Source: Methanolinea sp. UBA277
Lineage (GTDB): Archaea; Halobacteriota; Methanomicrobia; Methanomicrobiales; Methanospirillaceae
Assembly: GCA_002499905.1 (NCBI GenBank)
Contig: DANP01000019.1
Span: 1 to 64,000, forward strand
Direction of reading: 5' to 3'
Length of the DNA stretch: 64,000 nt
The translations under genes were made by a program, and so were the position numbers. The notes under the pieces are model-generated. The model made no database searches. It was not told the DNA's origin and was given only the letters and a program-made list of their open reading frames with translations. The number at the start of each line of letters is the position of its first letter. The stretch's first letter is position 1. Positions 38,922-47,478 of the stretch are shown here, piece after piece.

Positions 38922-39679
38922 TGATCCTCGATCAGGTGATCAGAGCCACTGCCGAAAGAGTGGCCGGGCTCCCCCGCACTCCCGGGGAGTTCCCCGGGAA
39001 ACGGGATCACCACAGTCTCCATGCTGCTCTCGGGCGAAGAAGCGGGCGGAACGCCATTATTGCCGAGATCAAGTTTGCCTCCCCGTCCCGCGGAAGCATC
39101 CGGGAGGAGATCGATCCCTCGGGGCTGGCTGCCGGCCTGTCATCAGCAGGCTGTGCTGCTCTCTCGGTGCTGACCGAGCCGTTCTTCTTCAACGGCCGCC
39201 CGGAGTTCATCCCGGTCATCCGATCCGGAGTCCGCGTCCCCATCCTGCGCAAAGACTTCATCATTGATGAACGGCAGCTGGCAGAGAGCAGGATCCTGGG
39301 AGCCGATGCCGTCCTCCTCATCGCGGGAGTGCTCGGCGACCGGCTCCCCTGCATGGTTGACGCCGCATTCGCTCACGGTCTTGAACCCCTTGTGGAAGTA
39401 CATACGGCAGATGAGGTGAGGGCAGCGCTGGTGACCGCAACCCGTATGGTTGGGATAAACAACCGTGATCTCGGGACGCTCCGCATCGATCTCTCCACCA
39501 CGCTGCGGCTGGCCCCGCTGGTCCGCGATGCCGGCCTTGCCGTGGTTTCCGAGAGCGGGCTCCTCTGGCCCTGCGATGTCCGGGGACTCCGGCAGCATGC
39601 CGACGGGTTCCTGATCGGGTCGGCCATCATGGCGGCACAGGACCCGGTAAAAGCACTGGAGGGATTCGTATTCGCGTAA
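38921..39679 (+). CDS. trpC: Indole-3-glycerol phosphate synthase TrpC
   Basis: TIM-barrel enzyme that closes the indole ring; 252 residues. Signatures are IIAEIKFASPSRG (catalytic Lys), VPILRKDFIIDERQ, ADAVLLIAG, LEPLVEVHTADEV, VGINNRDLGTL and the phosphate loops VVSESGL and GFLIGSAIM. The ATG overlaps the trpD stop (TAATG). The 3' end, including a GGAGGG at 39658-39663, provides the ribosome site for trpF, whose start lies inside trpC. Confidence 0.96.
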   Translation: MILDQVIRATAERVAGLPRTPGEFPGKRDHHSLHAALGRRSGRNAIIAEIKFASPSRGSIREEIDPSGLAAGLSSAGCAALSVLTEPFFFNGRPEFIPVIRSGVRVPILRKDFIIDERQLAESRILGADAVLLIAGVLGDRLPCMVDAAFAHGLEPLVEVHTADEVRAALVTATRMVGINNRDLGTLRIDLSTTLRLAPLVRDAGLAVVSESGLLWPCDVRGLRQHADGFLIGSAIMAAQDPVKALEGFVFA

Positions 39680-40245
39680 AGATCTGCGGTATTACCACAC
39701 CCGGTGATGCCCGCCTTGCCGAGGCGGCAGGAGCAGACCTCATCGGAGTCGTGCTCCATTCAGTCTCGCCCCGTTGTGTAACTCCTGACCAGGCCCGGGA
39801 GATCTTCGATGCCGTCCCGGCCATGACCAGGGTCTGTGTAACCCACTCTACCAGACCGGAAGACCTGCAGGAGATCTGTGCCCTCCGGCCCGATGCCATC
39901 CAGGTCTCCTGTTCTGCCGCGGTTCCGCCGTCATGCAGAGCACGGGTCATCCGGATGGTTGCACCGGCCGATGTCATGCCGTCAGATGCTGACGCTCTCA
40001 TCGTGGACGGGAGCCATGGAACCGGACGCCCCTTTGATGTGGCGTTTGCGTCCGCCGTTATCTCCATAGCTCCTGTCCCGGTATTGCTTGCCGGGGGTCT
40101 CACTCCCGGGAATGTGGCAGCGGCAATCCAGGGGGTCCGGCCCTGTGGGGTTGACGTGGCAAGCGGAGTCGAGTATGCCCCGGGAAAGAAGGATCCCGGA
40201 AAGGTGCGGGCTTTCGTAGGGGCGGCAAAACGGGTGATCGTATGA
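39670..40245 (+). CDS. trpF: Phosphoribosylanthranilate isomerase TrpF, apparent AUU start
   Basis: Isomerises phosphoribosylanthranilate; 191 residues if begun at ATT 39670. From there the protein reads (M)[20 protein letters not shown], the exact family N-terminus with the catalytic Cys in KICG. GGAGGG ends 6 bases before this ATT, an ideal ribosome site. No ATG/GTG/TTG occurs in frame between 39541 and the GTG at 39751, which would remove the catalytic Cys and the first 27 residues. The general acid Asp lies in [16 protein letters not shown]. The gene overlaps trpC by 10 bases and trpB by 4. An ATG-to-ATT sequence error is the alternative to a genuine AUU start. Confidence 0.9.
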   Translation: MRVKICGITTPGDARLAEAAGADLIGVVLHSVSPRCVTPDQAREIFDAVPAMTRVCVTHSTRPEDLQEICALRPDAIQVSCSAAVPPSCRARVIRMVAPADVMPSDADALIVDGSHGTGRPFDVAFASAVISIAPVPVLLAGGLTPGNVAAAIQGVRPCGVDVASGVEYAPGKKDPGKVRAFVGAAKRVIV

Positions 40246-41414
40246 CCGTTTCAACCAGGTTCGGCCCGTATGGCGGCCGGTTTGTTCCCGAGACCCTGAT
40301 GGCCGCACTTGAAGAGCTCGATGAGGCATACCGGACCATCGTCCCCTCTGCCGGTTTCCGGAAGGAGATGGACTACTACCTTCAGGAGTATGCAGGAAGG
40401 GAAACCCCGCTCACTTTCTGCAGGAACATGTCCCGGGATCTCTCCTGCCGGGTGTATCTGAAGCGGGAGGATCTCCTCCACTCCGGAGCCCACAAACTGA
40501 ACAACGCACTGGGGCAGGCCCTCCTGACCCGGTTCATGGGAAAGCGGCGGATCATCGCCGAGACCGGGGCCGGCCAGCACGGGGTTGCCGCAGCCATCGC
40601 CGGAGCAGCGCTCGGGCTTTCGGTAGAGGTGTACATGGGGATCGAGGATATGGAGCGGCAGGCCCTGAACGTGGCCCGGATGCAGATGCTCGGGGCGAAG
40701 GTGCGGCCGGTAATTTCCGGCTCCCGGACCCTCAAGGACGCCATCAACGAGGCGCTCCGTGACTGGGTGGCAAACGTCCGGGATACCCACTACCTGATCG
40801 GATCGGTGGTGGGACCCCATCCCTTCCCCTCCCTGGTCAGGGACTTCCAGACTGTCATAGGCAGAGAGATCCGTCGCCAGATCCTTGAAAAGGAAGCGCG
40901 GCTCCCGGATGCCATGGTGGCCTGCGTGGGCGGCGGGTCCAATGCCATCGGGATGTTCCACCCGTTCCTCGATGACCCGGTCATCCTCTATGGCGCCGAG
41001 GCCGGTGGTGAAGGCCTCTCCGGAAAGCACGGGGCGACCCTGTGTGCCGGGAGGCCGGGAGTGCTCCACGGTACCTACACCTACCTGATCCAGGATGCAT
41101 TCGGCCAGATCCTCGAGTCCCACAGCATCTCGGCCGGCCTCGACTACCCCGGGGTGGGCCCGGAGCACAGCTTCCTCCACGATGAAGGGCGTGTCATCTA
41201 CCGACCGGTAACGGACGGTGAAGCCATCGACTCGTTCCTCTACCTCTCCCGTACCGAAGGGATCATCCCTGCCCTGGAATCTGCCCATGCGGTGGCCCTT
41301 GCCAGAACGATATCCGACGATCTGGACACGGACAGCATCCTGGTAATCAATCTCTCGGGGAGAGGGGACAAGGACGTAGCCCAGGTCGCTGCACTGACCG
41401 GGGGGGGTTCATGA
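40242..41414 (+). CDS. trpB: Tryptophan synthase beta chain TrpB1
   Basis: Canonical TrpB1 that works with TrpA on channelled indole; 390 residues. It starts [16 protein letters not shown]. The PLP lysine is in [14 protein letters not shown]. Other motifs are [25 protein letters not shown] for PLP phosphate, and the end [11 protein letters not shown]. Four-base overlaps join it to trpF and trpA. The organism therefore holds both TrpB1 (here) and TrpB2 (31796-33154). Confidence 0.97.
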   Translation: MTVSTRFGPYGGRFVPETLMAALEELDEAYRTIVPSAGFRKEMDYYLQEYAGRETPLTFCRNMSRDLSCRVYLKREDLLHSGAHKLNNALGQALLTRFMGKRRIIAETGAGQHGVAAAIAGAALGLSVEVYMGIEDMERQALNVARMQMLGAKVRPVISGSRTLKDAINEALRDWVANVRDTHYLIGSVVGPHPFPSLVRDFQTVIGREIRRQILEKEARLPDAMVACVGGGSNAIGMFHPFLDDPVILYGAEAGGEGLSGKHGATLCAGRPGVLHGTYTYLIQDAFGQILESHSISAGLDYPGVGPEHSFLHDEGRVIYRPVTDGEAIDSFLYLSRTEGIIPALESAHAVALARTISDDLDTDSILVINLSGRGDKDVAQVAALTGGGS

Positions 41415-42244
41415 CGAGCGGATCACGTATCGCCGGTGCGTTCCGCTCCGGAAAGCTGCCGCTGCTCGTGGCCTGCACGGTGGCCGGTGATCCCGATTTC
41501 GCGCGGAGCGTCAGAATTGCCCGGTGCCTGGCGGCATCCGGAGCAGATATGCTCGAGCTGGTTATGCCGTTCTCAGACCCGGTCGCGGACGGCCCGGTGA
41601 TCCAGGATGCGGGCGCCCGGGCTCTCTCTGCAGGCATGAATACCGACCGGCTCTTCACACTCGTCCGCGACGTAAGAAAAAAGACGGAAATCCCGCTGCT
41701 CATCATGACCTATGCCAACATCGTGATCCAGCGGGGGATTCCCCGGTTCTACCATGATGCGGCCCGTGCCGGTGCAGACGGAGTGGTGATTGCCGATCTT
41801 CCGGCAGAAGAGGCCGGCCCCTTCTGCGATGCCGCCCGGGATGCAGGGATCGATCCCATCCTCTTCGTCAGCCCGACCACATCACAGGAACGGCTGGGCC
41901 GGATCCTCTCCCTGGCAACGGGATTCATCTACCTTGTCGCCGCCATGGGGGTAACCGGTGTCCGGGAAGGGGTCGCGCCGGAAACACTCGCCTGCCTCCG
42001 TGCCGTAAAACTGAGGACAAATCTCCCGGTGGTTCCCGGGTTCGGGATATCCGCCCCGGAACATATCAGGACATATGCAGAAGCCGGTGCAGACGGGGTG
42101 ATCGTGGGATCGGCCATCGTCAGGATTGTTGGCGAGTATGCAGAGCGGCCGGCAGAGATGGAAGAGGCGGCACGAAGGCTGGTGGAGGAGCTGACCGGCG
42201 CACCTCTGCATATGGAGCGGCGGGAAGCTGACGCGAAGTCATAA
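41411..42244 (+). CDS. trpA: Tryptophan synthase alpha chain TrpA
   Basis: Releases indole from indole-3-glycerol phosphate and passes it to TrpB; 277 residues. The catalytic Glu lies in [18 protein letters not shown] and the catalytic Asp in [13 protein letters not shown]. The substrate loop is [14 protein letters not shown] and the phosphate site [11 protein letters not shown] and GVIVGSAIV. The start overlaps the trpB stop by 4 bases. It is the last gene of the seven-gene operon in the order E-G-D-C-F-B-A; a separate promoter-like element precedes the next gene. Confidence 0.97.
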   Translation: MTSGSRIAGAFRSGKLPLLVACTVAGDPDFARSVRIARCLAASGADMLELVMPFSDPVADGPVIQDAGARALSAGMNTDRLFTLVRDVRKKTEIPLLIMTYANIVIQRGIPRFYHDAARAGADGVVIADLPAEEAGPFCDAARDAGIDPILFVSPTTSQERLGRILSLATGFIYLVAAMGVTGVREGVAPETLACLRAVKLRTNLPVVPGFGISAPEHIRTYAEAGADGVIVGSAIVRIVGEYAERPAEMEEAARRLVEELTGAPLHMERREADAKS

Positions 42245-42304
42245 TCCGGAATAATCACCTCATCATCCGGAATGACCCCCGACACTGCCGTTCCGGATCT
42301 GAAG

Positions 42305-42316
42305 ACCTTTTTATCG
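42305..42316 (+). promoter_or_regulatory. BRE/TATA-like element before the methyltransferase gene
   Basis: ACCTTTTTATCG ends 22 bases before the ATG at 42339. It matches the BRE/TATA style seen at other starts in this window and separates this gene from the trp operon. Confidence 0.45.
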
Positions 42317-42338
42317 GCAGGTTGCCAAGTTTCATGTA

Positions 42339-43016
42339 ATGGATCTGGTACGGGAAGCATTCAGAACCGGTGCATCTGAGTACGATGCACAGCGGAAGTG
42401 GATCATCCCCCTGTTCGATGACTTCTATGATGCGGCAATCCGTGCTGCGGACTGGAAGGGAGAACGGCCATCTGTCCTCGATATCGGTGCCGGAACAGGC
42501 CTCCTTGCCGCCCGCATCTTCCAGCGGTACCCGGAAGCATTTCTCACCCTGATCGATATCTCGGAAAGCATGCTCGCAGTAGCCAGGGAGCGTTTCACAG
42601 GGAGGGAGCATCTCACCTGTCTCGTCCGCGATTACAGCCGTGAGGAGCTCGGGGGTCCCTATGACCTGGTTTGCTCCGCCCTCTCCATTCATCACCTCGA
42701 ACATGACCAGAAACGGAGCCTGTATGCACGAATCCATGTGGCGCTGAATGCAGGGGGCGTCTTCGTGAATGCAGAGCAGGTTGAGGGAGAGACTCTGGAG
42801 CAGCATGCCCGGTACCTCGCGTACTGGGACGCATTCCTCCGGAAGGGTTCGCTCACCGATGAGGAACGGCAACGGGCGGTCAGGCGACGGGATACGCTGG
42901 ACCGGATGGCAAAGCTCTCGATACAGCTTGCATGGCTCCGGGAAGCAGGATTCTCTGACGTTGATGTGGTGTTCAGGAACCGATCATTCGCAGTGATGAG
43001 GGGGAGAAAGGAGTGA
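42339..43016 (+). CDS. Class-I SAM-dependent methyltransferase
   Basis: Rossmann-fold methyltransferase of 225 residues. Motif I is VLDIGAGTGLLAARIF, motif II has the acidic LTLIDISESML, and the post-II region is YDLVCSALSIHHLEH (a UbiE-like S-x-H-H segment). The C-terminal third is helical and charged. The substrate cannot be identified. It follows trpA after 94 bases with its own promoter-like element. The genes after it are on the other strand. Confidence 0.88.
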   Translation: MDLVREAFRTGASEYDAQRKWIIPLFDDFYDAAIRAADWKGERPSVLDIGAGTGLLAARIFQRYPEAFLTLIDISESMLAVARERFTGREHLTCLVRDYSREELGGPYDLVCSALSIHHLEHDQKRSLYARIHVALNAGGVFVNAEQVEGETLEQHARYLAYWDAFLRKGSLTDEERQRAVRRRDTLDRMAKLSIQLAWLREAGFSDVDVVFRNRSFAVMRGRKE

Positions 43017-43150
43017 TCATCCATACAGCGGTCAGGAGATCTCCCCCGGGCGCGCCGCCCGAAGAATAGAGGGGAAAAACCATGTCTTCCGTTGGAGCAG
43101 AAACATATGACTATGTCGTGGTGATCGAAGCACCTTCCCCGCACGGACTT

Positions 43151-43675
43151 TCAGGGGGAGTCCTCTTCTTTCAGGGAGAATCGCCACGTGCAGAACACGC
43201 CGGGCGGATGAGGCTCCGGCGGTGCAAAGAGGCACTCGACCCTGATCCGGGGATCGATTGCCCGGGCAAAGCTGATGAACTCGGCCCGGTGCATCTCGCG
43301 GCAGGGATACTCATCCAGTCCCCGCCGCAGCCGTGCTTCCTGGGTTGGACAGGAGGGCACCGAGATGATGACCTCGTCCTCCCGCTCCTCGAGGGTGTAA
43401 TCAACGATCATAGCCCAGGGGAAGAGGCGCTGGGCCTTCACAAATCCCTTCAGACCTTTTTCTGTGATATGAAAGCGTTCCCTGAGGTTCTCTGCCGCCA
43501 TTCCTGCAATCCGGCCCCATACCTTCTCATTGAGATCATCGGCGACGGGCTGGCCGTACCTTTCGGTGACGTAGATATACCAGAACCCGTCAGCCACCCG
43601 GTAATGCCAGAGGAGAAATTCGAGATAGGCGTGTTTTTCCTGGTCAGTCATCTGGTCAAACAATGTCAGATTCAT
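43151..43675 (-). CDS. DUF6125-like protein
   Basis: A 174-residue soluble protein from ATG 43675 ([14 protein letters not shown]); the frame extends to a TTG at 43696. The first half has the helix [22 protein letters not shown], and the second half holds the pattern [20 protein letters not shown] followed by [19 protein letters not shown]. Conserved cysteines and the G-x-W-Y-x-x-x-E-x-x-G motif remind me of DUF6125 proteins of methanogens and anaerobic bacteria, but this label is from memory and tentative. It is the last gene of a three-gene minus-strand set with the VOC and flavodoxin genes. Confidence 0.65.
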   Translation of the reverse strand: MNLTLFDQMTDQEKHAYLEFLLWHYRVADGFWYIYVTERYGQPVADDLNEKVWGRIAGMAAENLRERFHITEKGLKGFVKAQRLFPWAMIVDYTLEEREDEVIISVPSCPTQEARLRRGLDEYPCREMHRAEFISFARAIDPRIRVECLFAPPEPHPPGVFCTWRFSLKEEDSP

Positions 43676-43724
43676 GAGAATCAGCCTGAAAAACAAGGGA
43701 GATGCTGGAAAAAAGAGTTATCCT

Positions 43725-44450
43725 CTACCGGATCCAGCCCTGCCGCACCCACTCATCGTACGCTTCCGGCCGCCACTCCCGGTTCTCTGTGACGATACTG
43801 CCGAAGAATGCACGGTTCTGCTCGATGAACGCTTCCTGATCCGGGAAGTGCATCCGGGTACGAATTGCCTGCACAAGCACCTTTCCGAGCATCTCCGCAG
43901 CCACCTCTGCCCGGTATATTGCCTGTTCATCGCTTTCCAGCGCCACGTGCAGTCCGGGGATCGTGAAAGCACCGAGATAATTGAGCACATGGTTCAGGTA
44001 GCGTACGACCCCCCCGCCTCCTGAGTTCCAGGTGGTGGCAACGGCACAGCCGTATTTCCCGGTGAGCACCTGGTAGTGGATGGCGTCTGCCAGCCGATCG
44101 ATGAAGATCTTCATCTGGCCGGTGACATTATCGATATACACCGGTGACCCGAACACGACACCATCTGCCCTGATAAGCCGTTCGTAGAGCAGGGGGAAAT
44201 CATCGCTGAACACGCACCTGCCGGTGAGGGAACAGCTCTCACAGGCAATGCACGCCTCGATCCGGAGATCTGCCAGATCGATCAGTTCCGTCTCCGCCCC
44301 GGCATCTGCGGCTCCTGCCAGCACCCACTGCAGAAGCATCCGGGTCCGGCTTTTCACACCCCGTGGACTTCCCTGGATGCCGAGGATTGAGAGAGGGTCT
44401 CTTCTCTGTTCCCACACCTGAATCTTCTCCATGGTGGCCGAACCCGGCAT
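43725..44450 (-). CDS. Flavodoxin-fold FMN reductase with Isf-type cysteine motif
   Basis: A 241-residue NADPH-dependent FMN reductase-like protein. The phosphate loop SILGIQGSPRGVKSRT begins at about residue 21. The cysteine cluster CIACESCSLTGRC (C-x2-C-x2-C-x5-C) matches the [4Fe-4S] pattern of archaeal iron-sulfur flavoproteins. FGSPVYIDNVTGQMKIFIDRL and TTWNSGGGGVV complete the FMN site. It is longer than the Isf-like protein at 10302-10853, by a C-terminal helical extension. ATG 44450 has AGGA about 10 bases upstream; ATG 44432 is also possible. The VOC gene stops 17 bases upstream. Confidence 0.85.
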   Translation of the reverse strand: MPGSATMEKIQVWEQRRDPLSILGIQGSPRGVKSRTRMLLQWVLAGAADAGAETELIDLADLRIEACIACESCSLTGRCVFSDDFPLLYERLIRADGVVFGSPVYIDNVTGQMKIFIDRLADAIHYQVLTGKYGCAVATTWNSGGGGVVRYLNHVLNYLGAFTIPGLHVALESDEQAIYRAEVAAEMLGKVLVQAIRTRMHFPDQEAFIEQNRAFFGSIVTENREWRPEAYDEWVRQGWIR

Positions 44451-44467
44451 TACACAACGTTCCTGAT

Positions 44468-44839
44468 TTACCCTGCGTCCGGGTCATCCTGCCAGAGCCC
44501 GAATTGATTTCCTTCGGTATCAATGCATACTGCCATAAAGCCGAACTTTGGTACAATCATTTTCGGAACAATGACCTGACCTCCCAGCCGCTGAACCTTT
44601 TCGCAGTACTGCTCAATAGAAGAGACCCCGATGTAGTTCATGATCCGCTGATCAGGGCTCCCCCGTTTCCCAAGCCCCCCTCCCAGTGAGGGCTTACCAT
44701 CGAGATTAAGGGTCCCGACCAGATAGTAGTCCGAAAAACCGGGGGGAGTGATAAACTTCCAGTCAAACAGTCCGGTATAAAATGTTCTTGCCCGTTCGAC
44801 ATCATCTGCCGGGAGGTCAAAGTGAACGATAGTCGGCAT
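44468..44839 (-). CDS. VOC-family (glyoxalase/dioxygenase fold) protein
   Basis: A protein of about 123 residues with two beta-alpha-beta-beta-beta modules of the vicinal oxygen chelate fold. It carries TIVHFDLPADDVERARTFY, then FDWKFITPPG, and the second module IEQYCEKVQRLGGQVIVPKM with VCIDTEGNQFGLWQ. This is the pattern of bleomycin-resistance/glyoxalase-like proteins in which metal binding is variable. ATG 44839 is preferred over 44848. It is first in a minus-strand set with the flavodoxin-type protein and the DUF6125-like protein. Confidence 0.85.
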   Translation of the reverse strand: MPTIVHFDLPADDVERARTFYTGLFDWKFITPPGFSDYYLVGTLNLDGKPSLGGGLGKRGSPDQRIMNYIGVSSIEQYCEKVQRLGGQVIVPKMIVPKFGFMAVCIDTEGNQFGLWQDDPDAG

Positions 44840-44968
44840 AGTGATCACCAGAATGTAACCTTGCCGGAGGGAAATATCAATATATGCCCCTCCCGGTTTC
44901 AGAGGAGAGGGGGGTTAACTCCTCTCTTTCCCCTCCCTGATAACCGGTAAAAGGTGGTTACCTGCTTT

Positions 44969-45724
44969 TCAGGCACGTCTCTTTAGGCCTTCACTCTTCC
45001 CGACTGCAGCACAGTAGATGACGAATTCATCAACGCCATCGATGCCGAGGAGGTCGGCCATCTGCTGATCATCGAACGCTCCCATGGCGCAGGTTCCGCA
45101 GCCGATCTGCTCTGCTGCGAGGTACAGGTTCTGGCCCACATGCCCGGCATCGAGGTGGACCAGCCGCCAGGCCCGTTCGGCATACCGCCAGGCCATCCGG
45201 TAGACGACACAGGCCCAGAGGAACGTGACTGCTGAATTCCTGACGAATGCCTGCCCGAGGCAGGCGGCCATGACCCTGTCGGCAATCCCGGGCCCGGTAT
45301 CCATTTCCAGCAGACGGTGCGAGAAGGACAGATAGCGGTACAGGCCGGGCTTCACCCCGTCGACCCGGTTGATGAGCAGGAAAGTCTCGAATGAATGCCT
45401 CCCTCCCGCGGAAGGGACGTTCCTCAAGGTATAGAAGGGGTCGACTACCTGCACGATTCCCTGGGTACACAAGAGGAGATAGGCGAGTTCATCCAGGGAG
45501 AGGGGATCCCGAAGGTATCTCCGGACCGATCGCCGGTTTTCAATAGCCTTGCAGAGGTCGAGAGGCGGGACGATGATGGTATCTGGTTTGGGAAGCGGAA
45601 CGAATGGCCCCTCCCCGGGGTAGGGTTTTTCCAGTGGAGGGGCAGGCAGTTTCAGGAACTGGTCTGAGGGTGAGATGTGATCGTACCGGGTCATCTCCAT
45701 GAAGGTTTTACCGGTGGGAAGCAT
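44969..45724 (-). CDS. SagB-type nitroreductase-family protein
   Basis: An FMN-dependent oxidoreductase-like protein of 251 residues at most (alternative ATGs at 45700 and 45694). The features are AIENRRSVRRYLRDPLSLDELAYLL (the R-R-S-x-R FMN phosphate site), NVPSAGGRHSFETFLLINRV, a central helix LVHLDAGHVGQNLYLAAEQIG, and CGTCAMGAFDDQQMADLLGIDG. These fit the SagB/ThcOx group, whose members make azoles in peptides; stand-alone members without the cyclodehydratase are common and of unknown function. No precursor-peptide or YcaO gene is visible nearby. Confidence 0.82.
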   Translation of the reverse strand: MLPTGKTFMEMTRYDHISPSDQFLKLPAPPLEKPYPGEGPFVPLPKPDTIIVPPLDLCKAIENRRSVRRYLRDPLSLDELAYLLLCTQGIVQVVDPFYTLRNVPSAGGRHSFETFLLINRVDGVKPGLYRYLSFSHRLLEMDTGPGIADRVMAACLGQAFVRNSAVTFLWACVVYRMAWRYAERAWRLVHLDAGHVGQNLYLAAEQIGCGTCAMGAFDDQQMADLLGIDGVDEFVIYCAAVGKSEGLKRRA

Positions 45725-45881
45725 AGCCAGTGGTGTGTGGCAGGTGCAGATAATGATCGCGGCCGGGCGGATCCCTCATTCTGGACTGATATGGTGCGTG
45801 GGGAAAACGATGGTCCGGAGGATACAGGTTTTCGTATCTCATCGATTTGCATAAATCTCCTCCGGCCAGAAGACTACTGAC

Positions 45882-46844
45882 GTGCCTCCTGTTTCCGCCA
45901 CCGTTGACGTGCTCCTCACCTACCTCGTTGAGGCAGTGCTCCTGCTTTCCCTCGGAATTATCCTTGCCAGCGTACTCGTGGAAACCGGAATATTCTCACG
46001 ACTCTCCCGTCTTACCCGCCCCCTCTGCCGGATCTCCGGCCTCTCCGAACCCTCGGCGACCGCCATCCTCGCCATCTTCCTTAATCCCACGGCAGGAAAG
46101 GCCCTCTATGCAGGTTTGTATTACGACAAGAAAGTGGGAAAAGAGGAGGTCATTCCAACGCTGGTGATGAGCACGTTTCCTGTCGTCCTCGGTGAATCGC
46201 TCTTCAGGGTGCACCTCCCGGCCGCCATCGTGCTGCTCGGCCCGGTTATCGGGGGCCTCCATGTCTTCCTCAATCTCTTCTCGAGTTCTCTCCAGATGAC
46301 CGGCGCGATCATCTACACCCGGTTCGTGCTCCGCAAACGGGTTCCGCAGCCCTGCTGCGACAGGGTGGAGACGCCGGTGCAGAAGGTCACCTTTTCCCGC
46401 GACCGGCTCGAGGCCGGATTCCGGAAGGCCCTGCTGCAGCTCCGACGGATCATCCCGGTGACGGTGATTGCCGTGCTGGCCTTTACAGTGCTGACTCTTT
46501 ACGGGGTGATGGATCTGATCGGTGCACTCTTCCAGCCGGTTCTCGGTGCAATCGGCCTTCCCGGGGAGAGCTCTACCGCCCTCGTCGCCCAGATCCTCCG
46601 ATCCTATGCCGGGTACGCTGTCGTAGCCTCGCTGGTTGCCACCGGGACGCTGGTGGTGAAGACGGCACTCGTCACCCTTCTGATCGGGAGCATGATGGTG
46701 ATCACCCTGATCTACCTCCGCTACACCTTCCCGCTCAATCTCTCCCTCTTTGGGAAATTTGGAATAAAGATCACTGCTGTTTCCTATGCCTGCAGCATGA
46801 TCGCGAAACTGATCACGCTGGGCCTGGTGCTGCTGTTTCTGTGA
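45882..46844 (+). CDS. Nucleoside-recognition (Gate) domain membrane protein
   Basis: A 320-residue membrane protein with eight or so hydrophobic segments and two Gate-type halves. Features are SGLSEPSATAILAIFLNPTAGKALYAG and MSTFPVVLGESLFRVHLP in the first half, and AIGLPGESSTALVAQILRSYAG in the second. Related bacterial SpmA/SpmB and FeoB-Gate proteins handle nucleosides or ions; the solute is unknown here. The start is GTG 45882, about 30 bases after a GCATAAAT element, so translation may be leaderless. Confidence 0.82.
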   Translation: MPPVSATVDVLLTYLVEAVLLLSLGIILASVLVETGIFSRLSRLTRPLCRISGLSEPSATAILAIFLNPTAGKALYAGLYYDKKVGKEEVIPTLVMSTFPVVLGESLFRVHLPAAIVLLGPVIGGLHVFLNLFSSSLQMTGAIIYTRFVLRKRVPQPCCDRVETPVQKVTFSRDRLEAGFRKALLQLRRIIPVTVIAVLAFTVLTLYGVMDLIGALFQPVLGAIGLPGESSTALVAQILRSYAGYAVVASLVATGTLVVKTALVTLLIGSMMVITLIYLRYTFPLNLSLFGKFGIKITAVSYACSMIAKLITLGLVLLFL

Positions 46845-46863
46845 AATAAGAAAAAAGGTGAGG

Positions 46864-46989
46864 TTACTCCCCGGTGTTCAGAGCCTGCTCCCGCATGATG
46901 GGAAATGCTTCTTCAGGGGAGCATATCCGCTCGATTACACCACCCTTCATAACAGAATATGACGTGCCGATCTGTTCGACTTTATGCAC
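46864..46989 (-). CDS. Possible small acidic protein
   Basis: A 41-codon frame from GTG 46989 (ATG 46950 also in frame), encoding a product with KVEQIGTSYSVMKGG and ERICSPEEAFPIMREQ. The amino-acid make-up is protein-like and the gap is otherwise empty. AAGAATATACC lies just ahead and could be a promoter. I recognise no family. It follows the small membrane protein gene on the same strand by 76 bases. Confidence 0.35.
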   Translation of the reverse strand: MHKVEQIGTSYSVMKGGVIERICSPEEAFPIMREQALNTGE

Positions 46990-47021
46990 GCTGGTATATT
47001 CTTATCCAGGAGCAGTTCTTC

Positions 47022-47041
47022 ACCGGTTTCTCACAACCGGT
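47022..47041 (-). terminator. Inverted repeat after the small membrane protein gene
   Basis: ACCGGTT and AACCGGT flank a 6-base loop, a perfect 7-base stem 25 bases beyond the stop of the gene at 47066-47344. There is no T-tract, so its use as terminator is uncertain. It could also act on the small frame that follows. Confidence 0.25.
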
Positions 47042-47065
47042 ATCCATCGACATTTGACCGGTGAA

Positions 47066-47344
47066 TTACCCCATTCTTTTCCGCCTCCACCTCTCCCGGT
47101 GGGAGAGCCCGATGATGATAGAGATCAGCCCCAGGCCGGCCAGTCCGATAAATCCGGGATTGATGAGGACCGTCAGCACAATACCAAGCGGGAGAAAGGA
47201 TATCCCCATCACAAAGAAGGCATTATAATCGATTTCCACCGGTTTGCCCTCTTTCATCTTTTTCCTGATCATAATAACAGCCAGGATCCCCAGAAGAATG
47301 AGGGCAGAGAGGATGATCACAACAACCGGGAGGGACGAGCTCAT
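47066..47344 (-). CDS. Small three-helix membrane protein
   Basis: A 92-residue protein with three clear hydrophobic helices: VVVIILSALILLGILAVIMI, FFVMGISFLPLGIVLTVLI and GLAGLGLISIIIGL. A basic loop RKKMKEGKPVE follows the first, and the C-terminus RERWRRKRMG is basic. By the positive-inside pattern the loop and tail lie in the cytoplasm. I recognise no named family. Similar small proteins occur near sensors and HTH cassettes in methanogens (general impression only). Confidence 0.7.
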   Translation of the reverse strand: MSSSLPVVVIILSALILLGILAVIMIRKKMKEGKPVEIDYNAFFVMGISFLPLGIVLTVLINPGFIGLAGLGLISIIIGLSHRERWRRKRMG

Positions 47345-47478
47345 ACAGGATACAGGATGTGGATGACCCTAAACAGTTCCCAGGATACCAGTCCTCGCTG
47401 GTCCGGTACCCCCTGCCGTGGGGAGCGCCCGGATACCGGGAATTCTAAAAAAGAATCGTTGAAATGAACGGACGCTCT

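Noticed and set aside
40251..41288. 345-codon minus-strand frame opposite trpB
   Set aside because: Antisense of a well-conserved gene with ordinary codon usage on the plus strand.
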